In this document: piece by piece, positions 18,237-26,539 of the stretch
Layout: every line of letters starts with the position of its first letter
Numbering within the stretch: the stretch's first letter is position 1
Source: DASWJZ01 sp963805325
GTDB lineage: Bacteria; Pseudomonadota; Alphaproteobacteria; Rhizobiales; Afifellaceae
Direction: 5' to 3'
Assembly: GCA_963805325.1 (NCBI GenBank)
Contig: CAWDTS010000002.1
Span: forward strand, 186,001-250,000
Length of the DNA: 64,000 nt
Position numbers and translations under genes: made by a program
The notes under the pieces: model-generated
Seen by the model: only the letters and a program-made list of their open reading frames with translations
Told to the model about the DNA's origin: nothing
Databases searched by the model: none

Positions 18237-19241
18237 ATGACATCACGCGCGAAATCAACGGCAATCAAGCGACTTGCGCTTGGACTTGCCTTCGGCCTGG
18301 CCGCGAGCCTCACAATCAGCGCGGTTCCGGCGGCGGCGCAGAGCACCTATCCCAGCCGACCCGTACATCTCGTTGTACCTTATCCGCCGGGCGGATCGGA
18401 CACTCTGGCCCGCGCGATCGCCGACAGCATGTCGAAGGCGACTGGCGCCACGCTCGTGGTGGACAATGTGCCCGGCGCCTCGACGCAGGTCGCGAGCCGG
18501 CAGGTGAAGAACGCCGATCCGGACGGCTACACGATTTATATCTGCAGCCCGCCGGAATTCGTCGCCGAGCCGGCGTTCTACAGCAACCTGCCGTTCGACC
18601 CGCAGAAGGATTTCACGCTGATCTCCTACACTGCAGAGGCGCCCTACATCCTCCTGATCTCGCCGATCATACCGGCGACGAACTACAAGGAGTTCGTCGA
18701 CTATCTCGCCGCCCATCCCGCTGATGTCCGCTTCGGATCCTATGGCGCGCTCTCGCAGTCCGACATCATTGCCCGGCGCTACCGGAAGGAGACGGGGATC
18801 AAGTTCGACATCATCCCCTATGCCGGCGGCACGCCGGCCTTCAACGGGCTGCTGGCCGGTGAGATCCAGGCGGTCTTCGCGACCTCGATTCCGACACGCG
18901 GCTTCATCAAGGACAAGAAGATGATCCCGCTCGGCGTGACCACGGGTAAGCGCGTTGACCTCTATCCCGACGTGCCGACGCTAAAGGAACTGGGCGTGAA
19001 CCTTGTGGACGCGGCGTCCTACGGGCTCGTCGGCCCCGCCGGCCTGCCGGACGATATCGTCGACTACTGGCAGAAGAACTGGGGCGCGGCGATGAACGCG
19101 CCGGAGACGAAGGCGTTCATCCAGAACCTCGGCGTCAACATCGTTGCCAGCACACCGCAGGAATTCCGCGACTGGCTCACCGAGAATACTACGCTCTGGG
19201 CTGGCTTCCCCGAGGAGCTGGGTGTCGAAAAGAAGAAATAG
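18237..19241 (+). CDS. Tripartite tricarboxylate transporter binding protein (TctC/Bug family)
   Basis: A 334-residue periplasmic protein. The signal peptide runs to about residue 35 (SLTISAVPAAAQS). The mature N-terminus YPSRPVHLVVPYPPGGSDTLARAI is the classic Bug/TctC signature, and VVDNVPGASTQVASRQV forms the ligand carboxylate loop. It binds an organic acid and hands it to TctA/TctB. GGGAGGA precedes the ATG. It is followed by a stable hairpin (19286-19313) before tctB, as often seen after binding-protein genes. The ligand is unknown; the RraA-like partner suggests a branched or aromatic-derived carboxylate. Confidence 0.88.
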   Translation: MTSRAKSTAIKRLALGLAFGLAASLTISAVPAAAQSTYPSRPVHLVVPYPPGGSDTLARAIADSMSKATGATLVVDNVPGASTQVASRQVKNADPDGYTIYICSPPEFVAEPAFYSNLPFDPQKDFTLISYTAEAPYILLISPIIPATNYKEFVDYLAAHPADVRFGSYGALSQSDIIARRYRKETGIKFDIIPYAGGTPAFNGLLAGEIQAVFATSIPTRGFIKDKKMIPLGVTTGKRVDLYPDVPTLKELGVNLVDAASYGLVGPAGLPDDIVDYWQKNWGAAMNAPETKAFIQNLGVNIVASTPQEFRDWLTENTTLWAGFPEELGVEKKK

Positions 19242-19285
19242 AGATCGAATACAGGGCTCACGCCAGGAGCGGGAGCCTCACCACC

Positions 19286-19313
19286 GCCGGCCCATCGCAC
19301 GTGATGGGCCGGC
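19286..19313. terminator. GC-rich hairpin between tctC and tctB
   Basis: An 11-bp perfect stem, GCCGGCCCATC / GATGGGCCGGC, with loop GCACGT. No T tract follows. Like the hairpin behind aglE, it sits right after a binding-protein gene and before permease genes, so it probably sets unequal expression (stabilisation or partial termination). Confidence 0.6.
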
Positions 19314-19485
19314 ACTATCGTGTCCGTTGGGGACAGGCCCGAAGAAGGCCCAACCACGGACCCGACAGCTCAGGCGCCTGGTCGAAGAAAGGATTGGCGG
19401 CGCGCTGTTCGGCCGGATCGTTCAGCGCACCTGAGCAAAGTCGTCCTTTTGCGGCGGCCAAGTAATAACGTCTGGGAGGTTTGTC

Positions 19486-19932
19486 TTGGAGCTCCAAAAC
19501 ACCCGCGGTTGGCATGTCGTTGTCGCTCTGGCGCTTCTGGCGTTCGCGCTGTGGGTCGCCTGGCACGCAACATCCTACACCCTCGGTAGCTTCGCCCGAA
19601 TGGGACCCGGATTCTATCCGCTCGCGCTGGGTCTCATTCTGATCGTCGTCGCGATCCTGAACCTCGTCGAGACGGCAAGAGTGAGCGTCGATGCCCTGGA
19701 CATCCGTCTGAGGCCGGCAATCCTGATCTCGCTCGCGCTCCTCGCTTTCGGACTGGCCCTAGAGCCCTTCGGACTGGTTCCGGCGACCTTCGCGCTGGTC
19801 ATCATCACCTCGTTTGCCGATCCGGCAAACCGTCCGGTCGGGGTCGTCCTCACGGCGACAGGGCTGTCGGTGCTGGGCGTCCTGGTCTTTATCGAAGCTC
19901 TGCGGCTCCCGCTCACCGCGATCAAGTGGTAG
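19486..19932 (+). CDS. Tripartite tricarboxylate transporter small membrane subunit (TctB)
   Basis: A 148-residue integral membrane protein with four helices (about 8-25, 36-56, 74-92 and 105-138), the size and layout of TctB. It includes the conserved GSFARMGPGFYPLALGLILI after the first helix. The start is a TTG, chosen because GGGAGG lies 8 bases upstream and no ATG is suitably placed. It stabilises TctA in the inner membrane. The tctA ATG follows after 6 bases. Confidence 0.87.
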   Translation: MELQNTRGWHVVVALALLAFALWVAWHATSYTLGSFARMGPGFYPLALGLILIVVAILNLVETARVSVDALDIRLRPAILISLALLAFGLALEPFGLVPATFALVIITSFADPANRPVGVVLTATGLSVLGVLVFIEALRLPLTAIKW

Positions 19933-19938
19933 CCGCGC

Positions 19939-21477
19939 ATGGATATCCTCTCGAATCTGGCCCTCGGTTTTCACGTCGCGCTTTCCTGGGATGCCCTGCT
20001 GTTCTGCTTCATCGGTGTGGCGCTCGGCACCTTCATCGGCATGCTGCCGGGGATCGGCCCGCTGGCTGCAATCTCGATGGCGCTGCCGATCACCTTCCAC
20101 CTCGACCCGACGGTCGCTCTCATCATGCTCGCCGGCATCTTCTATGGCGCGCAGTACGGCGGCGGAATATCGTCGATCCTTCTCAATCTTCCCGGCACGC
20201 CGAGTTCGGCCGTCGTCTGCCTCGATGGTCACCAGATGACCCGGCAGGGTCGGGCCGGGCTCGCGCTCTTCACGTCGGCGATCTGCTCGTTTGCCGGCAG
20301 CTCCTTCGCGATCGTCCTGGTGATGGGCTTCGCGCCGCTGTTGGCGAAGCTCGCGCTGAACTTTACATCGGCCGAGTATTTCAGCGTGATGCTGTTCGCG
20401 CTCGTCGTATCGTCAACCGTTGCGCAGGGCTCGCCCATCAAAGGCCTTGCCATGATGGTGATCGGGCTGATCCTCGGCGTCGTCGGGACCGATGTCGAAA
20501 CGGGCGACTTCCGTTTCACTCTCGGCATGGTGGACCTTGCGGACGGCGTGAACATGGTGGCCGTCGCCCTCGGCCTGTTCGGCGTCGCGGAGGTCATCCA
20601 GAGCATCGGGCTGGTAAGAGCGGAAGGCGCCACCAGCCGAGTATCGCTTCGCTCGATGCTGCCGAAGCGAAGCGAATGGCGACAGTTCGGCTGGCCGATC
20701 GTGCGCGGCTCGATCGCCGGCTCCATTGTTGGCATCCTGCCGGGAACCGGTCCGTCGGTTGCTGCCTTCGTCGGCTACGCCACCGAGCAGCGCGTTGCGT
20801 CCGACCCATCGCGCTTCGGCAAAGGAGCCATCGAGGGCGTCGCCGGGCCGGAGGCCGCCAACAACGCCTCGGTGCTTGCCGCCTTCATCCCGACGCTCAG
20901 TCTTGGAATTCCGGGCGATGTCGTCATGGCGGTGCTGCTGGGAGCCATGATCATCCATGGGGTGACGCCTGGGCCGCAGTTCCTGACGGAGCAGCCCCAA
21001 ATGTTCTGGGGGCTGGTCGCAAGCTTCTGGATCGGCAATCTCATGCTTCTTATCCTCAACATCCCGCTCATCGGTATCTGGGTGAAGATGCTGCAGATTC
21101 CGTACAAGATTTTGTGCCCCGCCATTCTCTTCTTCGTTTGCGTTGGCGCTTTCAGCGTGACCGGCAACGTCTTCGTCATTTATCTGACGCTGTTCTTCGG
21201 GCTTGTCGGCTATCTGATGAACCTGTTCGGCTATCCGCCCGCGCCGCTGATCCTCGGCATGATCCTCGGGCCGATGATGGAGGACAACTTCCGGCGGGCC
21301 CTTTTAGTCTCGCGCGGTGACCTCGGCATATTCGTCAGCCGGCCGATCAGTGCCGTCATCCTCGGCGTGACGTTGCTGGTCGTCATCTTCACGTTCCTGC
21401 CGATTTTGCGCCGGATGGTCGCGGCGCAGGTCAGGAGCCGGGCAGCCAAGATGGATCGGAGCGCCTCGGCACAATGA
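19939..21477 (+). CDS. Tripartite tricarboxylate transporter large permease (TctA)
   Basis: A 512-residue inner-membrane permease with about 11-12 helices, the usual TctA size. The family hallmarks GTFIGMLPGIGPLAAISM (near residues 34-51), GIFYGAQYGGGISSILLNLPG and GILPGTGPSVAAFVGYATEQ are all present. It uses the cation gradient to import the acid delivered by TctC. It is the third transporter gene of the operon, and its stop overlaps the LysR start (ATGA at 21474-21477). Confidence 0.93.
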   Translation: MDILSNLALGFHVALSWDALLFCFIGVALGTFIGMLPGIGPLAAISMALPITFHLDPTVALIMLAGIFYGAQYGGGISSILLNLPGTPSSAVVCLDGHQMTRQGRAGLALFTSAICSFAGSSFAIVLVMGFAPLLAKLALNFTSAEYFSVMLFALVVSSTVAQGSPIKGLAMMVIGLILGVVGTDVETGDFRFTLGMVDLADGVNMVAVALGLFGVAEVIQSIGLVRAEGATSRVSLRSMLPKRSEWRQFGWPIVRGSIAGSIVGILPGTGPSVAAFVGYATEQRVASDPSRFGKGAIEGVAGPEAANNASVLAAFIPTLSLGIPGDVVMAVLLGAMIIHGVTPGPQFLTEQPQMFWGLVASFWIGNLMLLILNIPLIGIWVKMLQIPYKILCPAILFFVCVGAFSVTGNVFVIYLTLFFGLVGYLMNLFGYPPAPLILGMILGPMMEDNFRRALLVSRGDLGIFVSRPISAVILGVTLLVVIFTFLPILRRMVAAQVRSRAAKMDRSASAQ

Positions 21478-22445
21478 AGTCGAAAGGCGATAACTCCCGC
21501 AGCCTGAGCCTGGGGGCAGGGCGCCTCGACCGAATGGTCGGTAACATAACGCAACTGAAGTACTTCGTTGCCGTTGCCGAAGAACTGCATTTCGGCCACG
21601 CCGCGCAGCGGTTGGGCATGTCGCAGCCGCCACTCAGCAAGCATATCAAGGCGCTCGAAACAGCCTATGGGACACAGCTTCTCGTGCGGACGAAGCGCAG
21701 CGTGAAGCTAACTCCGGCAGGTCAGGTGTTACTCGCTGAAGCGCGGAGCCTGCTGCATCACGCTGATCGGGTCGGCCATGTCATGCAGGGCGCGGCGACC
21801 GGTAACCTGAGCAATATCTTCCTCGGCAGCGTCCCCTTTGCGCTGTTCGAGGCCGTGCCGGCGATCGTCCAGGGCTTCCGGCGGACTGCCCCCGGCGTCA
21901 ACATCGTCCTCTCGGAGGGACACACCGCTTCGGTGATGTCAGGCGTCGAAACGGGAAACCTGGATTTCGGCGTCGTCTGGAAGAACCACGGCGACACGGA
22001 CTTTCAGGAGCTTGCGATCGTCTCCGGCGGGTTCATGGCCGCGCTCCCGCCATCGCACCCGCTGCTCGCGCGACCCGTCATCGACCTGGCGGACCTGGCG
22101 AGCGAGCCGCTGGTGGTCCCGTCGCGGCAGCATTCTCCGTTCCACCACGACCGGCTGATCGCATCCTTCGTCGACGCGGGGCTTTCGCCGAAGATCGAAT
22201 ACGAGATCCCGATGATCCTCTCGCAGCTTGGGTTCGTCGCCAGCGGTATGGCCATCGCATTGGTGCCGCATGTGGCACGCCGCCTGGACACGTTCGGTGT
22301 CGAGTTCCGCCCCGTACGCGATCTCGACGCCGAATATAAGCTGCTCCTGATTTGGCGGGAGGAGAACCTTTCCGCTTCAGGCCGGAAATTCCTCGAGTTC
22401 GTTCGCGAAGACTCCGATTTGGAGTTCCTGAAGGACCCGCGATAG
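21474..22445 (+). CDS. LysR-family transcriptional regulator of the TTT operon
   Basis: Up to 323 residues. The winged-helix domain begins at ITQLKYFVAVAEELHFGHAA with the recognition helix MSQPPLSKHIKALE. A substrate-sensing domain follows (EGHTASVMSGVETGNLDFGV; SGMAIALVP). The ATG overlapping the tctA stop gives a 20-residue lead. An internal ATG at 21534 (MVGNITQLKYF) would give the usual LysR N-terminus. Placement at the end of the operon it probably controls is less common than the divergent arrangement, and implies coupled synthesis. The T-N11-A dyad at 17288-17302 is its best candidate target. Confidence 0.88.
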   Translation: MKSKGDNSRSLSLGAGRLDRMVGNITQLKYFVAVAEELHFGHAAQRLGMSQPPLSKHIKALETAYGTQLLVRTKRSVKLTPAGQVLLAEARSLLHHADRVGHVMQGAATGNLSNIFLGSVPFALFEAVPAIVQGFRRTAPGVNIVLSEGHTASVMSGVETGNLDFGVVWKNHGDTDFQELAIVSGGFMAALPPSHPLLARPVIDLADLASEPLVVPSRQHSPFHHDRLIASFVDAGLSPKIEYEIPMILSQLGFVASGMAIALVPHVARRLDTFGVEFRPVRDLDAEYKLLLIWREENLSASGRKFLEFVREDSDLEFLKDPR

Positions 22446-22502
22446 GGGCTGTCGTAGCTCTCCGTGACGGGAGCGTATCGACGGCAACAAAGCCGCTCTG
22501 GG

Positions 22503-22521
22503 AAAAACCGAGCCGGTTTTT
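22503..22521. terminator. Likely terminator after the TTT-LysR operon
   Basis: AAAAACCG-AGC-CGGTTTTT, an 8-bp perfect stem with a 3-base loop and a built-in T tract, 58 bases past the LysR stop. The symmetric A and T tracts would let it work in both directions. Confidence 0.5.
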
Positions 22522-22772
22522 GGGCCTTGTCTAATCCATCGCGCACTACTGTTAAGCAGCTCTCGGCCGGCGTCGTGATGAGTTCCCCGGCGAGCGCCCG
22601 CGGTTCGCTTAAGGTCGCCGGGGATGCGCTGAAAAAATACAGAGCCGACCGAGCAGAATTGCACATCCTACAGTTTAGCTCTGGCCTAGCGTAGTTGCCG
22701 TCGCACTCTCCGAGGAGCCGCCCTGTCGTTTTCCCCTCAATCGTCGACCCGACAAGGCGGATGAGAGTGCGT

Positions 22773-22801
22773 GGGCCGCCTCTCCCCCAGGGAGGCGGCC
22801 C
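22773..22801. repeat. Strong hairpin in intergenic region
   Basis: A perfect 10-bp stem GGGCCGCCTC / GAGGCGGCCC with a 9-base loop, followed by C5T3. The T run is too short for a classic terminator. It resembles the CTC-rich palindromic repeats seen elsewhere in the window. Confidence 0.4.
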
Positions 22802-23181
22802 CCCCTTTGTCTTACGCTTCGTTCACCAGCCTCCCGACGGTTGCTCTGAGCAGGTGGAGTAGCTCTCGCGGGAAAATAGTCCTGGCCTCGGCACATGAGC
22901 TCGACGGCATTGCGGCATTCCGCTTGGGCGAGAGGCTCGGGCCGGACGCTGGCTCTGGGTCGCCATCGGCGCCGCTACCTCGGGTCAGGTTACGCCGACA
23001 CGCCGCAGGAGGCAGCTTTAGAGGCGGAGTAGTGATTTTTCGCTGACTGATCGGAACGGCACGAAGGACGCTGCCGCCATGAGCCTCGCCGCCAAATAGC
23101 GAGGTGGGATTTTGTGGCCCCGACTGGCCCAGAAGCAGAACAGGGACCCAGGCGATCACCACCTAAGTCCCTGTTTGAATT

Positions 23182-23257
23182 TGGCTCCCCGGGCCGGACT
23201 CGAACCAGCGACCCAGCGGTTAACAGCCGCTTGCTCTACCGACTGAGCTACCGGGGA
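23182..23257 (-). tRNA. tRNA-Asn (anticodon GUU)
   Basis: 76 nt including an encoded CCA. The acceptor stem TCCCCGG pairs with CCGGGGA, the D arm contains AGCTCAGTCGGTAGAGC, the anticodon loop is CTGTTAA (anticodon GTT), and the T arm reads GGTTCGAGTCC. All four arms pair. Confidence 0.96.
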
Positions 23258-23438
23258 TTGCCGCGCATATAGGCAAGACCGGCTTGCCAATGCAAGACGG
23301 GTCGGCCATAGGCCACCACTCTTCATCCCGAATTTGGGCTGGCCGCTGTCGTCGGGAGACGCCATGTTACTGGGCTTTGGCGGCCGGTAACCAACCGGCG
23401 AACGGACGGCAAGCCGGGCAGAAAGAAGCGATCTGAAA

Positions 23439-23759
23439 ATGGCAAGTACCAACCCCGGCGGCTCTGTTCGCGTCGGCAACCGCCGAGTGCCGCTGCCGCG
23501 CTCGCGCCTGCTTCGGATCTCGATCGGTTCCGTGCTGGTGGTTTTCGGGCTTTTCGGTTTCCTCCCGGTGCTCGGATTCTGGATGATCCCGTTCGGGCTC
23601 CTGATCCTCTCCGTAGACATCCCGCGCGTCCGCCGCTGGCGCCGCCGCTTCTCCGTATGGTTCAGCCGCAAATATCCGACCTGGGCCGCGCGGCTCGGCG
23701 TGTCGGGCAACGGCAACAACGGAGCCCGCAGCGATGCCGCAAAGAAGCCCGCGGCCTGA
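23439..23759 (+). CDS. Small two-helix membrane protein (PGPGW-like)
   Basis: A 106-residue protein. A basic N-terminus is followed by a hydrophobic hairpin, about residues 26-60 (IGSVLVVFGLFGFLPVLGFW then MIPFGLLILSVDIP), and a very basic helix (RVRRWRRRFSVWFSRKY). The G-x-LPVLGFWMIPFGL-x-LL pattern resembles the PGPGW family of small membrane proteins, whose function is unknown. A ribosome-binding site is weak. It is probably monocistronic between tRNA-Asn and the B12 riboswitch. Confidence 0.6.
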   Translation: MASTNPGGSVRVGNRRVPLPRSRLLRISIGSVLVVFGLFGFLPVLGFWMIPFGLLILSVDIPRVRRWRRRFSVWFSRKYPTWAARLGVSGNGNNGARSDAAKKPAA

Positions 23760-23838
23760 CAGCTCCATCACGGCGCTTGCCTAGCGCCCGCCTGTTTCGC
23801 CATAATGGATTCGCTCTGGTTCCCCGTCGGCGCGAAAA

Positions 23839-24009
23839 CGCGCCTGGGGATGAAATGGGAATGCGGTGCGGAAGGACCCAAATCGGGCTTCCAACGCCGC
23901 AGCTGCCCCCGCAACTGTGAGCGGCGAGCCCACCCGCACGAAGCCACCGGAAACGGGAAGGCGCGGGATCAGGGCGACGACCCGCGAGCCAGGAGACCAG
24001 CCGGGCGCG
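23839..24009 (+). ncRNA. Cobalamin (AdoCbl) riboswitch
   Basis: All main landmarks are present in order: the closing stem CGCGCCTGG with CCGGGCGCG, the GGGAATGCGGTGCGG start, the B12-box core GCAGCTGCCCCCGCAACTGTG, a GCCACCGG...CGGGAAGGCG arm and the 3' GACGACCCGCGAGCCAGGAG-ACC. A small hairpin (GCCGTC-GGAGG-GACGGC, 24025-24041) sits directly before the AAGGAGG ribosome-binding site of cbtB. It may be the expression platform that couples B12 binding to translation. It controls the downstream cbt-cob operon by feedback. Confidence 0.95.
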
Positions 24010-24052
24010 AAAGGTTTGGAATCCGCCGTCGGAGGGACGGCAAGGAGGTCTC

Positions 24053-24226
24053 ATGAATACGCAGTCCGCTTCCATCGCGACGACCAGCCAGTTCTCCAAG
24101 TGGCCGGCAGTTTTCGCGCTCGCCTTCGGAATCCTCGTCGTCTATGGCGCCGGGTTCTCGCATCCGATGGCGCTCCACAACGCCACGCACGACACGCGCC
24201 ACGCCTTCGGCCTTCCCTGCCACTGA
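24053..24226 (+). CDS. cbtB: Cobalt transporter subunit CbtB
   Basis: A 57-residue protein with one membrane helix (residues 17-35, WPAVFALAFGILVVYGAG) and a His-rich tail (HPMALHNATHDTRHAFGLPCH), the signature of CbtB. With CbtA it forms a predicted cobalt importer found under B12 riboswitches in alphaproteobacteria. It is the first gene after the riboswitch. The ATG is 5 bases behind AAGGAGG. cbtA follows after 7 bases. Confidence 0.92.
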   Translation: MNTQSASIATTSQFSKWPAVFALAFGILVVYGAGFSHPMALHNATHDTRHAFGLPCH

Positions 24227-24233
24227 AGCAGTC

Positions 24234-24956
24234 ATGCTCAAGAACCTGATCTTGAGCGCCGCCGCGGCGGGCGTCGCGGCAGGCGTTCTGACGGCCGTCA
24301 TCCAGTACGTGACGACCACACCGATCATCATCGAAGCGGAGAAATACGAAAGCGGCGCAGCAGCCCACGACCACGGCGCCGCGGCACCGGCGCAGGATCA
24401 AGACGCCGCGGGTGCAGCAATGCAGGCGGCGGGGCACGAAGAAGAGGGCTGGGCGCCCGCCGACGGCCTCTCGCGCACCTTCTTTACGTCGCTTGCGACG
24501 ATGGTGCTCGGAGTCGGCTTCGGCCTGGCGCTGCTTGGCGCGATGTCGCTTGCCGGCGTCAGCATCAACGCGCGGACCGGGCTGGCCTTCGGTATTGCCG
24601 GGTTCATCTCCGTGTCGCTCGCGCCGGCTCTCGGCCTGCCGCCGGAAATCCCGGGCAGTGGCGCGGCGGCGCTCGAGGTGCGGCAGTTCTGGTGGTTCTT
24701 CGCGGTCGCCTCGACGGCGATTGGGATTGCCGGCCTGATCCTCTCGAAGACCGTGTGGCTGCAGATCGGCGGGGTGGCGCTCATCGCGCTCCCGCACATC
24801 GTCGGCGCGCCGCGTCCGCATGAATACGTGTCGACCGCGCCGGCAGAGCTTGCCGGCCATTTCGTCGCGACCTCGCTCGCTGTGACCGCGATCTTCTGGG
24901 CGGTACTCGGCTATGCATCGGGCGGGTTCTACGAGCGCTTCTCGCGTTCGGGCTAG
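24234..24956 (+). CDS. cbtA: Cobalt transporter subunit CbtA
   Basis: A 240-residue membrane protein with about five or six helices. After the first helix comes a soluble His/Glu-rich loop (residues about 35-75, with AAHDHGAAA and GHEEEG) suited to metal capture. The size and loop match CbtA. The start at 24234 was chosen over a longer frame because it begins directly at the first helix and follows cbtB by 7 bases. It supplies cobalt for the CobN chelatase encoded downstream. Confidence 0.9.
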   Translation: MLKNLILSAAAAGVAAGVLTAVIQYVTTTPIIIEAEKYESGAAAHDHGAAAPAQDQDAAGAAMQAAGHEEEGWAPADGLSRTFFTSLATMVLGVGFGLALLGAMSLAGVSINARTGLAFGIAGFISVSLAPALGLPPEIPGSGAAALEVRQFWWFFAVASTAIGIAGLILSKTVWLQIGGVALIALPHIVGAPRPHEYVSTAPAELAGHFVATSLAVTAIFWAVLGYASGGFYERFSRSG

Positions 24957-24968
24957 GAAGCGCGTCCG

Positions 24969-25493
24969 ATGCGCGAGGGGCTGGTGCTCGTCCTCGGTGG
25001 CGCACGGTCGGGCAAGAGTGTCTATGCCGAGCGGCTTGTTGCAACGAGCGGCCTTCCCGCCGCCTACATTGCGACGGCCGCGGCGGGCGATGACGAGATG
25101 GCGGCGCGCATCGAAACCCATCGCGCACGCCGCGATCCGAGCTGGCGGACAGTTGAGGCGCCGGATCGGATCGAAGACGCCTTGGAGCAGGAAGCGGGAG
25201 AGGGAAGGGCCGTGCTGGTCGATTGTCTGACGCTCTGGCTCTCCAACCTGATGCTCGGTGGCGCCGACCTCGAGGCGCGCACCGAGGGTCTCTGCGATGC
25301 CGCGCGGGGAGCTCCCGGGCTTCGCGTCTTTGTCTCCAACGAAGTGGGTCTCGGGCTCGTGCCCGAGACCCCACTTGGGCGCCGCTTCCGCGATGCGCAG
25401 GGGCGGCTCAATCAGGCCGTCGCGGCCGTCGCCGACAATGTCGTGTTCATGGCGGCCGGCTTGCCGCTTGTGTTGAAGGGAACGATCGCATGA
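24969..25493 (+). CDS. cobU: Adenosylcobinamide kinase / guanylyltransferase CobU (CobP)
   Basis: A 174-residue bifunctional enzyme that phosphorylates adenosylcobinamide and then transfers GMP to it, preparing the nucleotide loop of B12. The P-loop GGARSGKSVYAERL is at residues 12-25. LVDCLTLWLSNLM and FVSNEVGLGLVPETPLGRRF are the other CobU signatures. It begins 12 bases after cbtA and overlaps cobW by ATGA. Confidence 0.95.
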   Translation: MREGLVLVLGGARSGKSVYAERLVATSGLPAAYIATAAAGDDEMAARIETHRARRDPSWRTVEAPDRIEDALEQEAGEGRAVLVDCLTLWLSNLMLGGADLEARTEGLCDAARGAPGLRVFVSNEVGLGLVPETPLGRRFRDAQGRLNQAVAAVADNVVFMAAGLPLVLKGTIA

Positions 25494-26524
25494 GCGCTGC
25501 AGGCAGAGATACGTTGGGCCGCATCCCGGCGACGATCGTCACCGGCTTCCTCGGCGCGGGGAAGACGACGCTGATCCGGCATCTCCTCGCAAATCCCGGC
25601 GGGCGGAAGATCGCGCTCATCGTCAACGAGTTCGGCGATGTCGGATTCGACGGCCAGGTCCTCTCCGACTGCGGCAGCGAGGCCTGCGGCGCCGACGACA
25701 TCATCGAGCTTGCGAACGGCTGCATCTGCTGCACCGTCGCCGACGATTTCCTTCCCGCGATGGAGGCGATCCTCGGACGCGACACGCTGCCCGACCACAT
25801 CGTCATCGAGACATCGGGCCTCGCGCTGCCGCAGCCGCTGGTAAAGGCGTTCGCCTGGCCGAGCGTGAAGAGCCGCGTCACGGTCGACGGTGTCATCACC
25901 GTGATCGATGCGACCGCGGTCGCGGAGGGGCGCGTCGCCTCCGACGAGGCGAAGCTCGCCGAGCAGCGCGCCAAGGATCTTTCGCTCGAGCACGACGATC
26001 CGGTGGAGGAGCTTTTCGAGGATCAGCTCCGCTGCGCCGATCTCATCGTCATCTCCAAGACCGATCTTGTCGACGAAGCCGGGCTCGCGAGAGTGGAAGC
26101 CGCGATCGCCGAGGACCGGCGTCCGCAGGCGAAGGCGATCCGCGTCGCGAACGGCGTCATCCCGATCGACGTGATGCTCGGGCAGTCCGCCGCCGCCGAA
26201 GCCGACACCGAGAACCGCAAGAGCCATCACGAGCTTCTTGGCGAGGAGCACGACCATGACGATTTCGACAGCTTCGTGCTCGATGTCGCGGCCGACGATC
26301 GCGCGAGCGTCGAAGCGCGGGTGAAGGCCGCGATGGGGATTGACGGCGTGCTGCGGATCAAGGGCGTCGCGACGGTGAATGGCCGCGACGCGCCGCTTGC
26401 GGTGCAGGCCGTCGGACCGCGCGTGGAGACGTGGTTCGTCGACAGCTCGCGCGAGCCGGGGCTGGTGGTGATCGGGCTGAAGGGGCTCGATCGCGCGGCC
26501 GTCGAGAAGGCGCTCGGCAGCTGA
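25490..26524 (+). CDS. cobW: Cobalamin-associated metallochaperone GTPase CobW
   Basis: A 344-residue G3E GTPase. The Walker A motif GFLGAGKTT is near residues 19-27. The metal-binding GCICCTV lies near residues 79-85, SKTDLVDE recognises guanine, and a His/Asp loop (HHELLGEEHDHDDFD) and a C-terminal CobW domain follow. CobW is thought to deliver Co2+ for corrin chelation. The start overlaps the cobU stop (ATGA), the usual coupling between these genes. Confidence 0.94.
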   Translation: MSAAGRDTLGRIPATIVTGFLGAGKTTLIRHLLANPGGRKIALIVNEFGDVGFDGQVLSDCGSEACGADDIIELANGCICCTVADDFLPAMEAILGRDTLPDHIVIETSGLALPQPLVKAFAWPSVKSRVTVDGVITVIDATAVAEGRVASDEAKLAEQRAKDLSLEHDDPVEELFEDQLRCADLIVISKTDLVDEAGLARVEAAIAEDRRPQAKAIRVANGVIPIDVMLGQSAAAEADTENRKSHHELLGEEHDHDDFDSFVLDVAADDRASVEARVKAAMGIDGVLRIKGVATVNGRDAPLAVQAVGPRVETWFVDSSREPGLVVIGLKGLDRAAVEKALGS

Positions 26525-26539
26525 TCTGATGGAGCGGCC

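Larger units (their letters stand above)
22446..23181. other. 736-base intergenic region without a convincing gene
   Basis: It lies between the LysR gene and the 3' end of tRNA-Asn. Short open frames exist on both strands but lack ribosome-binding sites and normal composition. Two hairpins are present (22503-22521 and 22773-22801). Because the region abuts a tRNA 3' end, a decayed integration remnant is possible, but no integrase piece or second tRNA copy is seen. Confidence 0.5.

Noticed and set aside
22950..23010. TPP-riboswitch-like string (AACCTGACCC...) on the minus strand
   Set aside because: Only a short core resembles the consensus. The CTGAGA helix and the paired arms are missing, and no thiamine gene follows.
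22812..23162. 116-codon open frame in the LysR-tRNA gap
   Set aside because: No ribosome-binding site, composition unlike neighbouring genes, no known motif.
22446..23257. Integrated island at tRNA-Asn
   Set aside because: No integrase, no repeated tRNA 3' end and no clear composition change.
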